Assembly (NCBI RefSeq): GCF_000014565.1
Contig: NC_008268.1
Span: 4,030,001 to 4,094,000 of the forward strand
Source of the DNA: Rhodococcus jostii RHA1
GTDB lineage: Bacteria > Actinomycetota > Actinomycetes > Mycobacteriales > Mycobacteriaceae
Direction of reading: 5' to 3'
DNA: 64,000 nt
Each line of letters opens with the position of its first letter. Position 1 is the first letter of the stretch. Of this stretch, positions 35,919-46,660 are shown piece after piece. The translations under genes and the position numbers were made by a program. The notes below the pieces were generated by a model that was not told the origin of the DNA, ran no database searches, and saw nothing but the letters and a program-made list of their open reading frames with translations.

Positions 35919-37424
35919 ATGAAGAAATCCGCACCCGGACCCGCCTCCGGCACGCAGCTGGAAGGCGGCGCCCTCGGCACCTCCGGCATCGTGTTCTTCG
36001 TCGTGGCGGCCGCCGCGCCGTTGCTGGTGATGGCGGGGGTGGCTCCCCTGGCCCTGAACGTCGCGGGAATCGGGGCGCCCGGCGGGTACATCCTGGCCGG
36101 ACTCGCGCTGGGCGTGTTCGCGATCGGCTTCACCGCGATGAGCAAGTACATCCACAACGCGGGAGCGTTCTACTCGTACATCTCGATCGGACTCGGCCCC
36201 CGCTGGGGCCTCGCGGCCGCGGTCCTCGCCCTCGTCTCCTACAACGCCCTCGAGATCGGGATCTTCGGCGCCCTCGGGTATTTCACCCAGTCCACCATGG
36301 CGGATCTGGTCGGACTGAATCTTCCGTGGGGACTGTGGTCGCTGATCGGCGTCGGGCTCGTCTGGTTCCTGGGGTCGCGGTCGGTCCATGTCGGCGCACG
36401 GTTCCTGATCCTGCTGCTCTCCGCTGAGACGGGGATCCTCGTCCTGCTCGCGGCCGCCGTCCTTCTCCGGGGCGGCGCCGAGGGGCTCGGCGCCGAGTCG
36501 TTCGCTCCCGCCCACGTCTTCAGCCCCGGCCTGGGTGGGGTGCTGACCCTGGCGTTCGCCGCGTTCATCGGGTTCGAAGCGACCGCCCTGTATCGGGAGG
36601 AAGCGAAAGATCCCTCCCGGACGATCCCCCGGGCGACCTACCTGGCGGTCGCATTCCTCGGCCTCTTCTACGCCTTCATGGTGTGGATCATCATCCAGGC
36701 CTACGGCCCGGATCAGGCGCTCGCGCTCGCAGCCTCCGATCCCGCCGCCATGTACTTCGACGCCATCGAGAACTACGTCGGCGGCTGGGCGAGCACGCTC
36801 ATGGAACTGCTGATCATCACGAGCATCCTCGCCAGCCTGCTCGCTTTCCACAACGCGATCACCCGCTACGCCTTCGCGCTGTCGCGCGAGCACGTACTGC
36901 CCCGGGTCCTCGGCAGACTGCACCCGGTCTACAAGTCGCCGTACGTGGCGAGCGCCGTGCAAAGTCTGCTTGCGATGGTCGTGATCGTCGGATTCGCGCT
37001 CGCCGGCGCCGACCCCTACCTTCAGCTCCTGCTCTGGGTGAATTCGCCCGGCGTCGTCGGCATCGTCGTACTCCAGGCCATGGCAGCCGCAGCCGTACTC
37101 GCATTCTTCTGGCGGGATCGCCGCGGGCATTCGGTGTGGAGGGTGCGGGTAGCGCCGGCAGCAGCCCTCGCCATGTTGAGCTACGCGACGTGGTTGATCG
37201 TGGCCAAGATGGACTTGCTCACGGCCGCGGGACCCGCCGTGAACACCGTCCTCGTCGCCGTCACACCGGTAAGCCTGGCGATCGGGCTGGTGCTCGGTGC
37301 GCGGCTCGCGCGACGCGATCCCGATCTCTTTGCCCAGCTGGGCACCACCGACGTGGACGCCGAACTGTCGGTTCCGCCCGACGAAGTGAGCAACAGTCCG
37401 ATCCAGCCCCGCAAGGCCACCTAG
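35919..37424 (+). CDS. APC-family amino acid/amine permease
   Basis: The 501-residue membrane protein has about 12 hydrophobic segments. The APC consensus is seen in GTSGIVFFVVAAAAPLLVMAGVAPLAL, the MSKYIHNAGAFYSYISIGLGPRWG block, AFAAFIGFEATALYREEAKDPSRTIPRATY and FALSREHVLPRVLGRLHP. Such permeases import amino acids, amines or related compounds by cation symport. Shared control with the YtcJ-type hydrolase suggests an amide-type or N-acylated amine substrate. Confidence 0.9.
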   Translation: MKKSAPGPASGTQLEGGALGTSGIVFFVVAAAAPLLVMAGVAPLALNVAGIGAPGGYILAGLALGVFAIGFTAMSKYIHNAGAFYSYISIGLGPRWGLAAAVLALVSYNALEIGIFGALGYFTQSTMADLVGLNLPWGLWSLIGVGLVWFLGSRSVHVGARFLILLLSAETGILVLLAAAVLLRGGAEGLGAESFAPAHVFSPGLGGVLTLAFAAFIGFEATALYREEAKDPSRTIPRATYLAVAFLGLFYAFMVWIIIQAYGPDQALALAASDPAAMYFDAIENYVGGWASTLMELLIITSILASLLAFHNAITRYAFALSREHVLPRVLGRLHPVYKSPYVASAVQSLLAMVVIVGFALAGADPYLQLLLWVNSPGVVGIVVLQAMAAAAVLAFFWRDRRGHSVWRVRVAPAAALAMLSYATWLIVAKMDLLTAAGPAVNTVLVAVTPVSLAIGLVLGARLARRDPDLFAQLGTTDVDAELSVPPDEVSNSPIQPRKAT

Positions 37425-37426
37425 CC

Positions 37427-37732
37427 GTGCCTGCGCAGAAATCGGATCAGTTCGAGGTGGACGTCCGGCGTTACCGTCGGTGGCGCGATCGACGACGAGA
37501 AGCCGAACGACACCGCGCCCGGCAGCCGAGACCGGGCAAAGAGATCGACGACATCCTCGACTTCGCCCGGGCCTGGGCACCATTCGGCGGCCCCCCGGAG
37601 GAGGAGACCCTCGTCAACTTCGGGATGTGCCAAACTCGATTCACGGAACGGCTCTGGCAAGTCATCGGCCAATTCGGCTGCGGGCGAGCCGACGAGACCG
37701 AACTGAAAAGGGTCTATCCGCAGCACGAATAG
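37427..37732 (+). CDS. Small DUF3263-like protein
   Basis: The 101-residue product contains EIDDILDFARAWAPFGGPPEEETLVNFGMCQTRFTERLWQVI, which resembles the actinobacterial DUF3263 pattern (ILDFE-x-W...EE-x(3)-FGM). Its role is unknown; the basic N-terminus (RRYRRWRDRRREAERHR) suggests nucleic-acid contact. The GTG at 37427 lies 2 bases after the permease stop. An antisense frame of similar length exists but has no family resemblance. Confidence 0.65.
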   Translation: MPAQKSDQFEVDVRRYRRWRDRRREAERHRARQPRPGKEIDDILDFARAWAPFGGPPEEETLVNFGMCQTRFTERLWQVIGQFGCGRADETELKRVYPQHE

Positions 37733-37773
37733 CGACGGTGCGGGTCCACGGGATCGTGATCGATAATGGTCGC

Positions 37774-38325
37774 ATGCGGTCGCGGAGGAAGATCTTGGAC
37801 GCCACGCTCGACTTGATCGCGAGTGACGGCTTCGAGGGGGTCACCATCGCGGCGGCGGCGCAGGGTGCGGGCGTCACGCGACAGACCGTGTACTCCAACT
37901 TCGGGTCGCGCGAAGAGCTGGTGTCGCAGGCGATCGCCGGTCTCGCCGTCGAGGTGCTGGGCGGGATCCACTCGCGATCGAACGCCACCGACACCACGTG
38001 CGGGTACGTCGTCGAACTCATCGTCGCGGGCCGGGCCGCCGTGCGCGCGCATCCGGTGTTGGCTACCCTGCTCCAGGCGGAACGGGGAAACCCTGTCTTC
38101 GACACGGGCATGATGTCCCGCGCGAAACCCGTAGCGCGCGAACTGCTCGCGCCCCTCGTCGAGCGCGATCCCGGCGTGGAGTCGAGCCTGGACGACATCG
38201 TGGAGATCGCACTTCGGCTGGCGCTGTCGGTCGTCCTCTTCGACGACGACGCCGTTCACACCGACGACGACCTTCGCCGGTTTCTCACCCGCTGGCTGGC
38301 GCCGGCGATGCCGTCCAGCTCGTAA
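37774..38325 (+). CDS. TetR-family transcriptional regulator
   Basis: The 183-residue protein has a clear TetR HTH (SRRKILDATLDLIASDGFEGVTIAAAAQGAGVTRQTVYSNFGSREELVSQAIAGLA). The C-terminal half is a short helical ligand domain. The ATG at 37774 is a compact choice; in-frame GTGs at 37739 and 37757 would add a few residues, and none of the three has a strong ribosome site. A palindrome GTAACTG-N6-CAGTTAC overlaps its stop and precedes the oxidase promoter, so it may control the oxidase gene. Confidence 0.85.
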   Translation: MRSRRKILDATLDLIASDGFEGVTIAAAAQGAGVTRQTVYSNFGSREELVSQAIAGLAVEVLGGIHSRSNATDTTCGYVVELIVAGRAAVRAHPVLATLLQAERGNPVFDTGMMSRAKPVARELLAPLVERDPGVESSLDDIVEIALRLALSVVLFDDDAVHTDDDLRRFLTRWLAPAMPSSS

Positions 38326-38341
38326 CTGCAGTCACAGTTAC
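38322..38341. promoter_or_regulatory. Inverted repeat GTAACTG-N6-CAGTTAC
   Basis: Perfect 7-bp arms with a 6-base spacer overlap the end of the TetR gene and finish 3 bases before the likely -35 box (TTGACA at 38345) of the GMC oxidase gene. This is a good position for a TetR operator. Confidence 0.5.
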
Positions 38342-38344
38342 TTC

Positions 38345-38374
38345 TTGACACATCTCGCTCAGAGTGTCTAGTTT
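38345..38374 (+). promoter_or_regulatory. Likely promoter of the GMC oxidase gene
   Basis: TTGACA (38345-38350) and TAGTTT (38369-38374) are 18 bases apart, about 77 bases upstream of the GTG at 38451. Confidence 0.45.
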
Positions 38375-38450
38375 GAGCTCGCCTAAGAGAAATGCTCCAC
38401 GCTGATCTTTCGACATCTCGCCGAGTCCGTCTGTGATCTGGGGGAAATCT

Positions 38451-40040
38451 GTGTCTGCACTCAATCGCCGCTCCTTTCTGGCCGGGGCCGCTGCCGCGGG
38501 GGTCGCGTTGGCGAGTCCGCGCATCGCGCAGGCCGGGACCGGAGGCCGCCGGACTACCGTGCCGCTCACCCGCGAAGATCACCGAGTCATCGTCGTCGGG
38601 TCGGGGTTCGGCGGCGGCGTCGCGGCGCTCCGGCTCGCGGAGGCCGGCGTGCCTGTTCTGGTGCTCGAGCGTGGAATACGCTGGCCCACAGGGCCGGACG
38701 CGGACACCTTTCCCCGTGCGACCGCCCCGGACAAGCGCATCCTCTGGTACCGGTCCAGTCCGCAACTGTTCGGTGAGCCGGTGGCGCTGGAGCCGTACAC
38801 CGGTCTGCTCGAGGCGGTGCCCGGCGACAACATGACCGCACTGTGTGCCGCCGGCGTCGGCGGTGGTTCCCTCGTCTACCAAGGGATGACGTTGCAACCG
38901 GCCGAGGCCGTCTTCAACACGCACCTGCCCGAAGCGCTCGACTGGGCCACCATGGACCGGGTTCACTACCCGCGGGTCGCGCGGATGTTGCGGCTCGCTG
39001 TCGCCCCCGACGAGTTGATCGACAGCCCGAATTACCAGGCCGCGAGGGTGTTCGCGCAGAACGTGCAGCGCGCCGGGCTCCCGGTGTCGAAGATCCCGAT
39101 GCCGATCGACTGGAACTTCGCGCTCGACGAACTCCGCGGCCGGATGAAACCCTCGTACACCAACGGCGACGGCGCCCTCGGTGTCAACAACGGCGGCAAG
39201 CACTCGGTCGACGTCACCTACATTGCTGCCGCCGAAGACACCGGCCGGGTGACGGTGGAAACCCTGCACCAGGTCACCGATGTCGAGCGAGCCGCCGACG
39301 GCCGCTGGACGGTATACGTCGACCGGATCGATACGTCCGGCAACGTACTCGAGAACAAGATCCTCACCACGAATGCCCTCGTGATGGCCGCCGGAAGCGT
39401 GGGCACCACAAAGCTGCTGGTGCGTGCCGCGTCGACGGGCCGCATCCCGGATCTGCCGGACGAACTCGGAACCGGTTGGGGAACCAACGCCGACCGAATC
39501 TATGTCTGGACGAGCCTCGAAGAAGAATTCGGCGCTCCGCAGGGCGGCCCGGTCGTCTACGGCAGTTTGAACTGGGACGACCCCGCCACCGCCGTCACGG
39601 TCATCCAGGCGTCGATGCCACCACTGTCCCTCGACGCACGCAGCACCATGCTCGTCGGTTACGGCGTCAGTGAAGGCCGTGGGAGTTTCGTGTACGACTC
39701 GGCCACCGACGACGCGGTACTGCGCTGGCCGCGGGAAGGCGACACCGTCATCCAGAACGGCCGCATCGACCCGATGGTGCGGAAGATCGCCGGGCCGGGA
39801 TCCATACTCACGGACACTAATTCGCTCTTCCCCTCAACCTGGCATCCGCTCGGCGGGGCATCGATTGGCTCGGTCTGCGATCTCGAGGGCCGGGTGCTCG
39901 GCCAGCGCGGACTGTATGTGCTCGACGGTGCCCTGATGCCCGGCAACACCGCGGCATGCAACCCGTCGATGACCATCGCCGCGGTCGCCGAACGCGCCCT
40001 GGACCACCTGGTCGCCCGAGACGTCGGCACGGTGATCTGA
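38451..40040 (+). CDS. Tat-exported cholesterol-oxidase-type GMC oxidoreductase
   Basis: The 529-residue flavoenzyme begins with a twin-arginine signal (RRSFLAGAAAAGVALA at residues 6-21). Then come the FAD dinucleotide fold VVGSGFGGGVAALRLAEAG, AAGVGGGSLVYQGM, and the C-terminal active-site blocks STWHPLGGASIG and AACNPSMTIAAVAERAL, as in the non-covalent cholesterol oxidases that turn 3-beta-hydroxysterols into 4-en-3-ones. The GTG at 38451 is chosen because GGGGGA lies 5-6 bases upstream. The lipase remnant next to it fits a sterol-ester setting. Confidence 0.85.
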   Translation: MSALNRRSFLAGAAAAGVALASPRIAQAGTGGRRTTVPLTREDHRVIVVGSGFGGGVAALRLAEAGVPVLVLERGIRWPTGPDADTFPRATAPDKRILWYRSSPQLFGEPVALEPYTGLLEAVPGDNMTALCAAGVGGGSLVYQGMTLQPAEAVFNTHLPEALDWATMDRVHYPRVARMLRLAVAPDELIDSPNYQAARVFAQNVQRAGLPVSKIPMPIDWNFALDELRGRMKPSYTNGDGALGVNNGGKHSVDVTYIAAAEDTGRVTVETLHQVTDVERAADGRWTVYVDRIDTSGNVLENKILTTNALVMAAGSVGTTKLLVRAASTGRIPDLPDELGTGWGTNADRIYVWTSLEEEFGAPQGGPVVYGSLNWDDPATAVTVIQASMPPLSLDARSTMLVGYGVSEGRGSFVYDSATDDAVLRWPREGDTVIQNGRIDPMVRKIAGPGSILTDTNSLFPSTWHPLGGASIGSVCDLEGRVLGQRGLYVLDGALMPGNTAACNPSMTIAAVAERALDHLVARDVGTVI

Positions 40041-40042
40041 CC

Positions 40043-40516
40043 ATGCACACCACCCCTTCTCGTCTTCGCCGCTCGCACACACCGCACGCTGTCCGGGTCG
40101 CCGTCCTCACCGTCGTCAGCTGCATAGCCGCCGTGGTCGCGCTCACTGCCGGCGCTCATCCTGCACACGCCGCCCCCGGCGACGACGTCTACACTCCGCC
40201 AGCCGAATTCGCGTCGGCTCCGGGGTCGATCATCCGCACCGAACCGATGCCGTTGTTCGCCTCGGTGCCCGGAACGGACGGCACCTGGCCGGGCAGCGGG
40301 TGATGTACACGTCGCGGCTGCAGGACGGTTCCCCGACAGCGGTCACCGGGACCTTCATCGACGCCCCGCACCAACGACCTTCCGCCCACCGCACCGGGCA
40401 CCACCATCCCCAACCACTTCGGCCCCGAACTCATCGACGGCTACGACACCAACGGCGCCGTGTCCTACATCGTCGACCGGTTGAACGACACCCCGATCGC
40501 CGAGGGCTGCAGAGTG
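40043..40516 (+). pseudogene. Secretory lipase remnant with internal deletion
   Basis: The N-terminus is intact: an Arg-rich start, a hydrophobic core (VAVLTVVSCIAAVVALTAG) ending in HAAPGDD, and EFASAPGSIIRTEPMPLF as in actinobacterial LIP-type lipases. The frame stops at 40303, but another frame continues RVMYTSRLQDGSPTAVTGTFIDAP. At about 40365 the first frame resumes with what looks like the family C-terminus, SYIVDRLNDTPIAEGC. The roughly 250-300-residue catalytic core with the nucleophile Ser is missing. The product cannot be an active lipase. Confidence 0.75.
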
Positions 40517-40556
40517 AACGGACACCGGTGGGTCTTCGATCGCGAAGACGACGCGA

Positions 40557-40597
40557 CGCCAGGGTGGTCACGGCACGAGGCCGCGACCACCCTGGCG
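40557..40597. terminator. 13-bp hairpin terminator after the extradiol dioxygenase gene
   Basis: Arms CGCCAGGGTGGTC (40557-40569) and GACCACCCTGGCG (40585-40597) pair perfectly. The hairpin lies 15 bases beyond the minus-strand stop at 40613 and also faces the lipase remnant. Confidence 0.8.
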
Positions 40598-40612
40598 CTC
40601 ACCGAGGGTGCG

Positions 40613-41695
40613 TCAGAGCGACGCGTCGGCGACAGCGCGGGAGTGCTCCAACTCGTCGGGGACGGAGAGTTCCGCCGCGAGGGCGTCGGGATCGGGGGCA
40701 CCGGGCCCGAAGTGGGCGTACTTTTCGATGTGCTGGTCCAGGGACAGCGGGCTCGGGGTGCCATAGGTGAAATACGACTCCCACGGCAGCTTGGCGCCTC
40801 CGACGGCCAGTCCGGTGTCGATGTCGGACATCTGCCAGGTCTTGGTCTCGGCGTCCGGGTCCAAGTGCAGGTAGCCGGCCTCGCCGAACAGCTCGATGCG
40901 GTTGCCGCCCGGTTCGAAGACGTACAGGAACTGGCTCTGCGTGATGCCGTGCTTGTCGGGGCCGGCTTCGATCTGAATGTCGTAGTCGCGGAACATCTCC
41001 ACGGCGTCGATGTTGTGCTGCCCGGTGCCGTAGAAGAACGCGAGGTGGTGCAGCTTGCCGTGCCCGCCGGTCATGTCGCGCATGCAGGCGACCTCGTGAC
41101 CGAGCAGGTTCGAGCTCATCCAAGCCCCGATCTCGACGTTGCCGTCGACGACCCGCTCGGTGGTCCGGAATCCGAGGTGCCGTTCGAAGGAGTCCTTCAC
41201 CGCGGTCACGTCGGACGACATCAGGTTGAGGTGGTCGATGCGCTTGACGGGGATACCCTGCAGCGGCTTCTTGGACGGCCGGGTGAGGATCTTGCTCCGC
41301 AGTTCCGGGGGAGCGACGTACTTCTCGGCTTCCCACAACAGCTGCAGATTGTGCCCGTCGGGTGACTGGTACTCGAAGGTCTTGCCGTACCCGAACTGGT
41401 CTTCGCTCCACGTGCCGTCGACGTTGCCGTCTGTCAGTGACTTGGCCCGTCGCTCGAGTGCTTCGGGAGAACTCGTCCGCATCGCGGCGTGGCCCATCCC
41501 GGCCTCGGGTGCTTCGGTGATCTTCAGGCTCCACGGATACGGGTCCTCGTATCCGCGCAGGTACACCGACTGCCCTTCCCTGTGGGTCACGTACATCCCG
41601 AGGAACTTCGTGAAGAAGTCCAGCGTCTCCTGCGGTTTGGGGCTGAACAGTTCGGCACGGGCGAGGTGCGCGATGTCGAAACGAGCGTCACTCAT
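40613..41695 (-). CDS. aphC: Extradiol (catechol 2,3-) dioxygenase, VOC type I
   Basis: The 360-residue protein cleaves catechols next to the hydroxyls, giving yellow semialdehyde products. Two VOC domains are present; the iron ligands are His155 (RIDHLNLM), His217 (LHHLAFF) and Glu268 (NRIELFGEAGY), matching the XylE spacing. The ATG at 41693-41695 has AGGAG 6 bases upstream. With the P450 and HpaB-type genes in the same island, the natural substrate is probably a 4-alkylcatechol. The aphC name follows the alkylphenol meta-cleavage cluster described in Rhodococcus; orthology is my inference. Confidence 0.9.
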   Translation of the reverse strand: MSDARFDIAHLARAELFSPKPQETLDFFTKFLGMYVTHREGQSVYLRGYEDPYPWSLKITEAPEAGMGHAAMRTSSPEALERRAKSLTDGNVDGTWSEDQFGYGKTFEYQSPDGHNLQLLWEAEKYVAPPELRSKILTRPSKKPLQGIPVKRIDHLNLMSSDVTAVKDSFERHLGFRTTERVVDGNVEIGAWMSSNLLGHEVACMRDMTGGHGKLHHLAFFYGTGQHNIDAVEMFRDYDIQIEAGPDKHGITQSQFLYVFEPGGNRIELFGEAGYLHLDPDAETKTWQMSDIDTGLAVGGAKLPWESYFTYGTPSPLSLDQHIEKYAHFGPGAPDPDALAAELSVPDELEHSRAVADASL

Positions 41696-41914
41696 GGCTT
41701 CTCCTGGTTTCCGACGTCCGGGCCTGCTGCACCGGTTGTGGTCGATGTCACGAGCGTGGCGGACGGGGTCCGGGGCGGTCAGCGCTTTTCGTGATAGCCG
41801 AACAGTGGTCGCGTGATGGCGCTCGCTGTCCGGCACAGCCGAATCGCCGGTCCCGGACCTGCGAATTCTTCCTAGCGTCGACCGCATCACCCCGCCTGCC
41901 CAGGGAAGGCCTAG

Positions 41915-43824
<1,910 letters not shown>

Positions 43825-43839
43825 CAGGCAAGGAGCACC

Positions 43840-45318
43840 ATGACCACGACGGAATCCGTACCCGGGGTGACCGAGGTTCGTCACCTCATCGGTGGCGACT
43901 GGGCGGCCGCCTCGGACGGGGCGACCTTCGAAACCCGTGATCCGCACGACGGTTCACTGCTCGCGACGGTCCCCCGCGGAACCGCCGACGACGGCGAGGC
44001 CGCGATCACCGCGGCCCGCACCGCATTCGATGACGGTCCGTGGCCGCGGATGTCGCCGAAGGAGCGTGCGAAGATCCTGCACGCAGTAGCCGACAAGGTC
44101 GACGAACACCGTGAGGAACTCGCGCTGATCGAGACCCGTGACGGCGGCAAGAGCATCAACCAGTCCCTGCACGCCGAGATCCCGCGGGTGGCACACAATC
44201 TGCGGTTCTTCGCCGACTATGTGTCGATGGCCGCCAACGAGGCCTACCCGGACGGCGACCTGCTCTCCTACGTTTTGTACCCACCCGCCGGGGTGGTGTC
44301 GGCGATCAGCCCGTGGAACGCGCCGCTGATGCTCGCGACGTGGAAGATCGCCCCCGCATTGGCCTTCGGCAACACCACCGTTCTCAAACCCGCGCCGCAG
44401 ACGCCGCTCACCGCGCACCGGTTCGCGCAACTCGCCCTCGAGGCCGGCCTTCCCGAAGGCGTGCTCAACGTGGTCCACGGATTCGGGGGCGAGGCCGTCG
44501 CCGGTCCGCTCACCGCGGACCCGAGGGTCGACCGGATCACGTTCACCGGTTCGAGCGCCACCGGCGTGCGGATCCTCCAGGCCGCCGCGGTGAACCACAC
44601 CCCGGTCTCGGCGGAGATGGGCGGCAAGTCCGCGAACATCGTCTTCGGCGACGCCGACCTCGACGTCGCTGTTCCGATGTCGATCCGGGCGATCTTCGGC
44701 GGCAACGGGCAGGTGTGCCTGTCCGGGTCGCGCCTGCTGGTGCAGAATTCGATCATGGGCGAGTTCCTCGACCGGTTCACCGAGGAGGCGAAGAAACTCA
44801 CCGTGGGCGACCCGAAGGACCCGTCGAATTTCCTCGGCCCGCTGATCGAGCAAAGACACCTCGAGAAGGTGCACGGCTACGTCGAACTGGCCCAGGAGGA
44901 GGGCGGCAAGGTCGTGACCGGTGGGTCGCGGCTCACCGACGATGCGCGGGCGAAAGGCTTCTACTACCCGCCCACGGTGATCACCGGGCTCACCAACGAC
45001 TCGCGCACCGCGCGTGAGGAGATCTTCGGGCCCGTCGAGACCGTCCTCGGGTTCGACACCGAGGACGAGGCGCTGCGCATCGCGAACGACTCGCCGTACG
45101 GGTTGGCAGGGATTCTGTTCACCGACAACCTCAACCGTGCGCACCGCATGGCCGCACGGTGGAAGGCCGGCACGGTGTGGATCAACACCTTCTTCGAGCG
45201 CGACCTCCGACTGCCGTTCGGTGGCGAAGGCAGCAGCGGCCTCGGACGCGAGGGCGGCCAGTACTCCCGCGAATTCTTCACCGAGCCCCGAGCGGTCACC
45301 ATCCGCCTGCGGAGCTGA
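43840..45318 (+). CDS. Aldehyde dehydrogenase (2-hydroxymuconic semialdehyde dehydrogenase-like)
   Basis: The 492-residue NAD-dependent enzyme has the ALDH blocks SPWNAPLMLATWKIAPALAFGNTTVLKPA, FTGSSATGVRI, the general base Glu in SAEMGGKSANIVF and the catalytic Cys in GNGQVCLSGSRLL. In the oxalocrotonate branch it would oxidise the ring-cleavage semialdehyde to the dicarboxylic acid, the substrate for the tautomerase and decarboxylase found in the same island. It lies 15 bases after the aldolase gene and ends 77 bases before the SDR gene. Confidence 0.85.
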   Translation: MTTTESVPGVTEVRHLIGGDWAAASDGATFETRDPHDGSLLATVPRGTADDGEAAITAARTAFDDGPWPRMSPKERAKILHAVADKVDEHREELALIETRDGGKSINQSLHAEIPRVAHNLRFFADYVSMAANEAYPDGDLLSYVLYPPAGVVSAISPWNAPLMLATWKIAPALAFGNTTVLKPAPQTPLTAHRFAQLALEAGLPEGVLNVVHGFGGEAVAGPLTADPRVDRITFTGSSATGVRILQAAAVNHTPVSAEMGGKSANIVFGDADLDVAVPMSIRAIFGGNGQVCLSGSRLLVQNSIMGEFLDRFTEEAKKLTVGDPKDPSNFLGPLIEQRHLEKVHGYVELAQEEGGKVVTGGSRLTDDARAKGFYYPPTVITGLTNDSRTAREEIFGPVETVLGFDTEDEALRIANDSPYGLAGILFTDNLNRAHRMAARWKAGTVWINTFFERDLRLPFGGEGSSGLGREGGQYSREFFTEPRAVTIRLRS

Positions 45319-45395
45319 TCGAACTCGTCCACCAGTGGCCGGGGCGGTACCCACCGTCCCGGCCATCGTCTTCCCGAACCGAGGAGAACTGTACT

Positions 45396-46148
45396 GTGAC
45401 TACACCCGACCTCTGTGTCGTCGTCGGTGCGACCGGTGCGATGGGCACCGAAATCACCCTGCGACTGGCCCGCCGCGGGCTGCGAGTGCTGGCCGTGGCC
45501 CGCAGAGGCGACGAACTCGAGAAGCTCGCGATCTCCGACGACCTGATCACGCCGTGCGTGGCCGACATCGCCGACGACACTGCAATCGACACGATCTCTG
45601 CGTGTATCGACTCGCCCGTTCGGATGGCGCTGTTCGCCGCCGGCCTCCCGGTGCGGGGTTCCGTCGACACGATTCCACCAGGCGATCTGGCCGTGGCGAC
45701 GAACATCAAGGTGGGCGGGCTCGTCCGCCTCCTGCACGCCGTCCGCGACCATCTCGTCGACGGCTCCCGCTTCGTCACCATCGCCGGCTCCCTCGGTCTC
45801 GAACCGGGTCCGCTCGATGCGGCGCCCGGCACGGCGAACGCGGCGGTCTTCAACCTCATGCGCCAACTCAGTGCCCTCTACGGGCCGAAGGGTGTCACCA
45901 CCCACACGATCGCTCCCGGACCGGTTGTCACTCCGAGGCTGCGTGCCTTCGTCGAAACCGAATCCGCCGAAACCGGGCAGGATCCGGAGAAGATCTGGAA
46001 CCGCTACCGCGCCAAGACCAGCCTCGGTCGGCTGCCGACGCTCCAGGAGATCGGCTGGATCGTCGAGACCCTGCTCGCTCCGGAGGCCGCGGTGCTGCAC
46101 GGCTCGGTGATCAACGTCGATGCCGGAACCCGCCACGGAATCCACTGA
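45396..46148 (+). CDS. SDR-fold protein lacking the catalytic Tyr and Lys
   Basis: The 250-residue protein has the SDR cofactor motif VVGATGAMGTEITLRLA and the C-terminal VINVDAGTRHG. At the active-site position the usual YxxxK is FNLMR, so both the Tyr and Lys are replaced, while the Ser-containing strand (TIAGSLGL) remains. It may be a non-reductive member, for example an isomerase, lyase or binding partner. The GTG at 45396 has GAGGAG 9 bases upstream. It is part of the aldolase/dehydrogenase operon. Confidence 0.75.
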   Translation: MTTPDLCVVVGATGAMGTEITLRLARRGLRVLAVARRGDELEKLAISDDLITPCVADIADDTAIDTISACIDSPVRMALFAAGLPVRGSVDTIPPGDLAVATNIKVGGLVRLLHAVRDHLVDGSRFVTIAGSLGLEPGPLDAAPGTANAAVFNLMRQLSALYGPKGVTTHTIAPGPVVTPRLRAFVETESAETGQDPEKIWNRYRAKTSLGRLPTLQEIGWIVETLLAPEAAVLHGSVINVDAGTRHGIH

Positions 46149-46174
46149 CCGACTCCCGAAAAGGATTGTCACCT

Positions 46175-46594
46175 ATGCCTGTCGCCCATTTCCACCTCGT
46201 TGACGGTGCCTACACCGCCGAGCAGCACCGAGAACTGCTCACCGCCGCGAGTCGGTGCTACTCCGAGGTTCTCGACTCACCGATGGACCGCGTAAGGGCG
46301 TTCATCGTGCGATACCGGCCCGACGATGTCGCCGTCGCGAGAACCACCGTTACAGATGGCGCGCCCGCGGCGCCCTATTTCACGGCGATCGTGCTCGCCG
46401 GACGCCCCGCCTCGCAACGTCAGGAACTTGCGGCGCGGTTCACCGATCTGATCGTCGACATCCTCGGTGCGCAGCGTGCGCTCGTGCGCGGACAGATCAT
46501 CGAAGTCGACCCGGCGAACTGGACGATCGCGGGGACCGCGGCCGCCACGACTCGTGCCGGTGAGATCGCGGCTCGTGCCCAGGCCGTGCCCTGA
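46175..46594 (+). CDS. Tautomerase-superfamily protein
   Basis: The 139-residue product starts MPVAHFHLVDGAYTAEQHRELLTAASRCYSEVLDSPMDRVRAFI. Pro2 becomes the N-terminal catalytic base after Met removal, as in 4-oxalocrotonate tautomerase and MIF-like proteins. The length is double that of the short 4-OT subunits, in line with the fused or cis-CaaD/MSAD-like forms. It closes the plus-strand operon that begins with the acylating dehydrogenase. A bidirectional terminator follows at 46614-46643. Confidence 0.75.
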   Translation: MPVAHFHLVDGAYTAEQHRELLTAASRCYSEVLDSPMDRVRAFIVRYRPDDVAVARTTVTDGAPAAPYFTAIVLAGRPASQRQELAARFTDLIVDILGAQRALVRGQIIEVDPANWTIAGTAAATTRAGEIAARAQAVP

Positions 46595-46613
46595 GTGCAC
46601 CACACATACGTAT

Positions 46614-46643
46614 GGGCGGCCGCGACATTCGTCACGGCCGCCC
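46614..46643. terminator. Bidirectional hairpin between convergent operons
   Basis: Arms GGGCGGCCG (46614-46622) and CGGCCGCCC (46635-46643) pair around a 12-base loop between the tautomerase and flavin reductase stops. Confidence 0.75.
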
Positions 46644-46660
46644 AGCCGTCGGCACTCGGT

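Noticed and set aside
35826..37583. 585-codon open frame antisense to the APC permease gene
   Set aside because: The permease has a good membrane pattern; the antisense product is a charged Gly/Glu/Arg mix and would run through the TetR operator.
37421..37726. 101-codon minus-strand frame opposite the DUF3263-like gene
   Set aside because: The plus-strand product has a family-like pattern and a start 2 bases after the permease stop; the minus-strand one has neither.
38430..38447. TGTGATCTGGGGGAAAT before the sterol oxidase gene as an island element
   Set aside because: Only the first ten bases match, the CAC arm is missing and the sequence contains the ribosome site.
41791..41806. GTGATAGCCGAACAGT between the dioxygenase and acylating dehydrogenase genes as a fourth copy of the island element
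   Set aside because: The half-sites resemble the element but the spacing differs by one base and the centre does not match; not counted as a copy.
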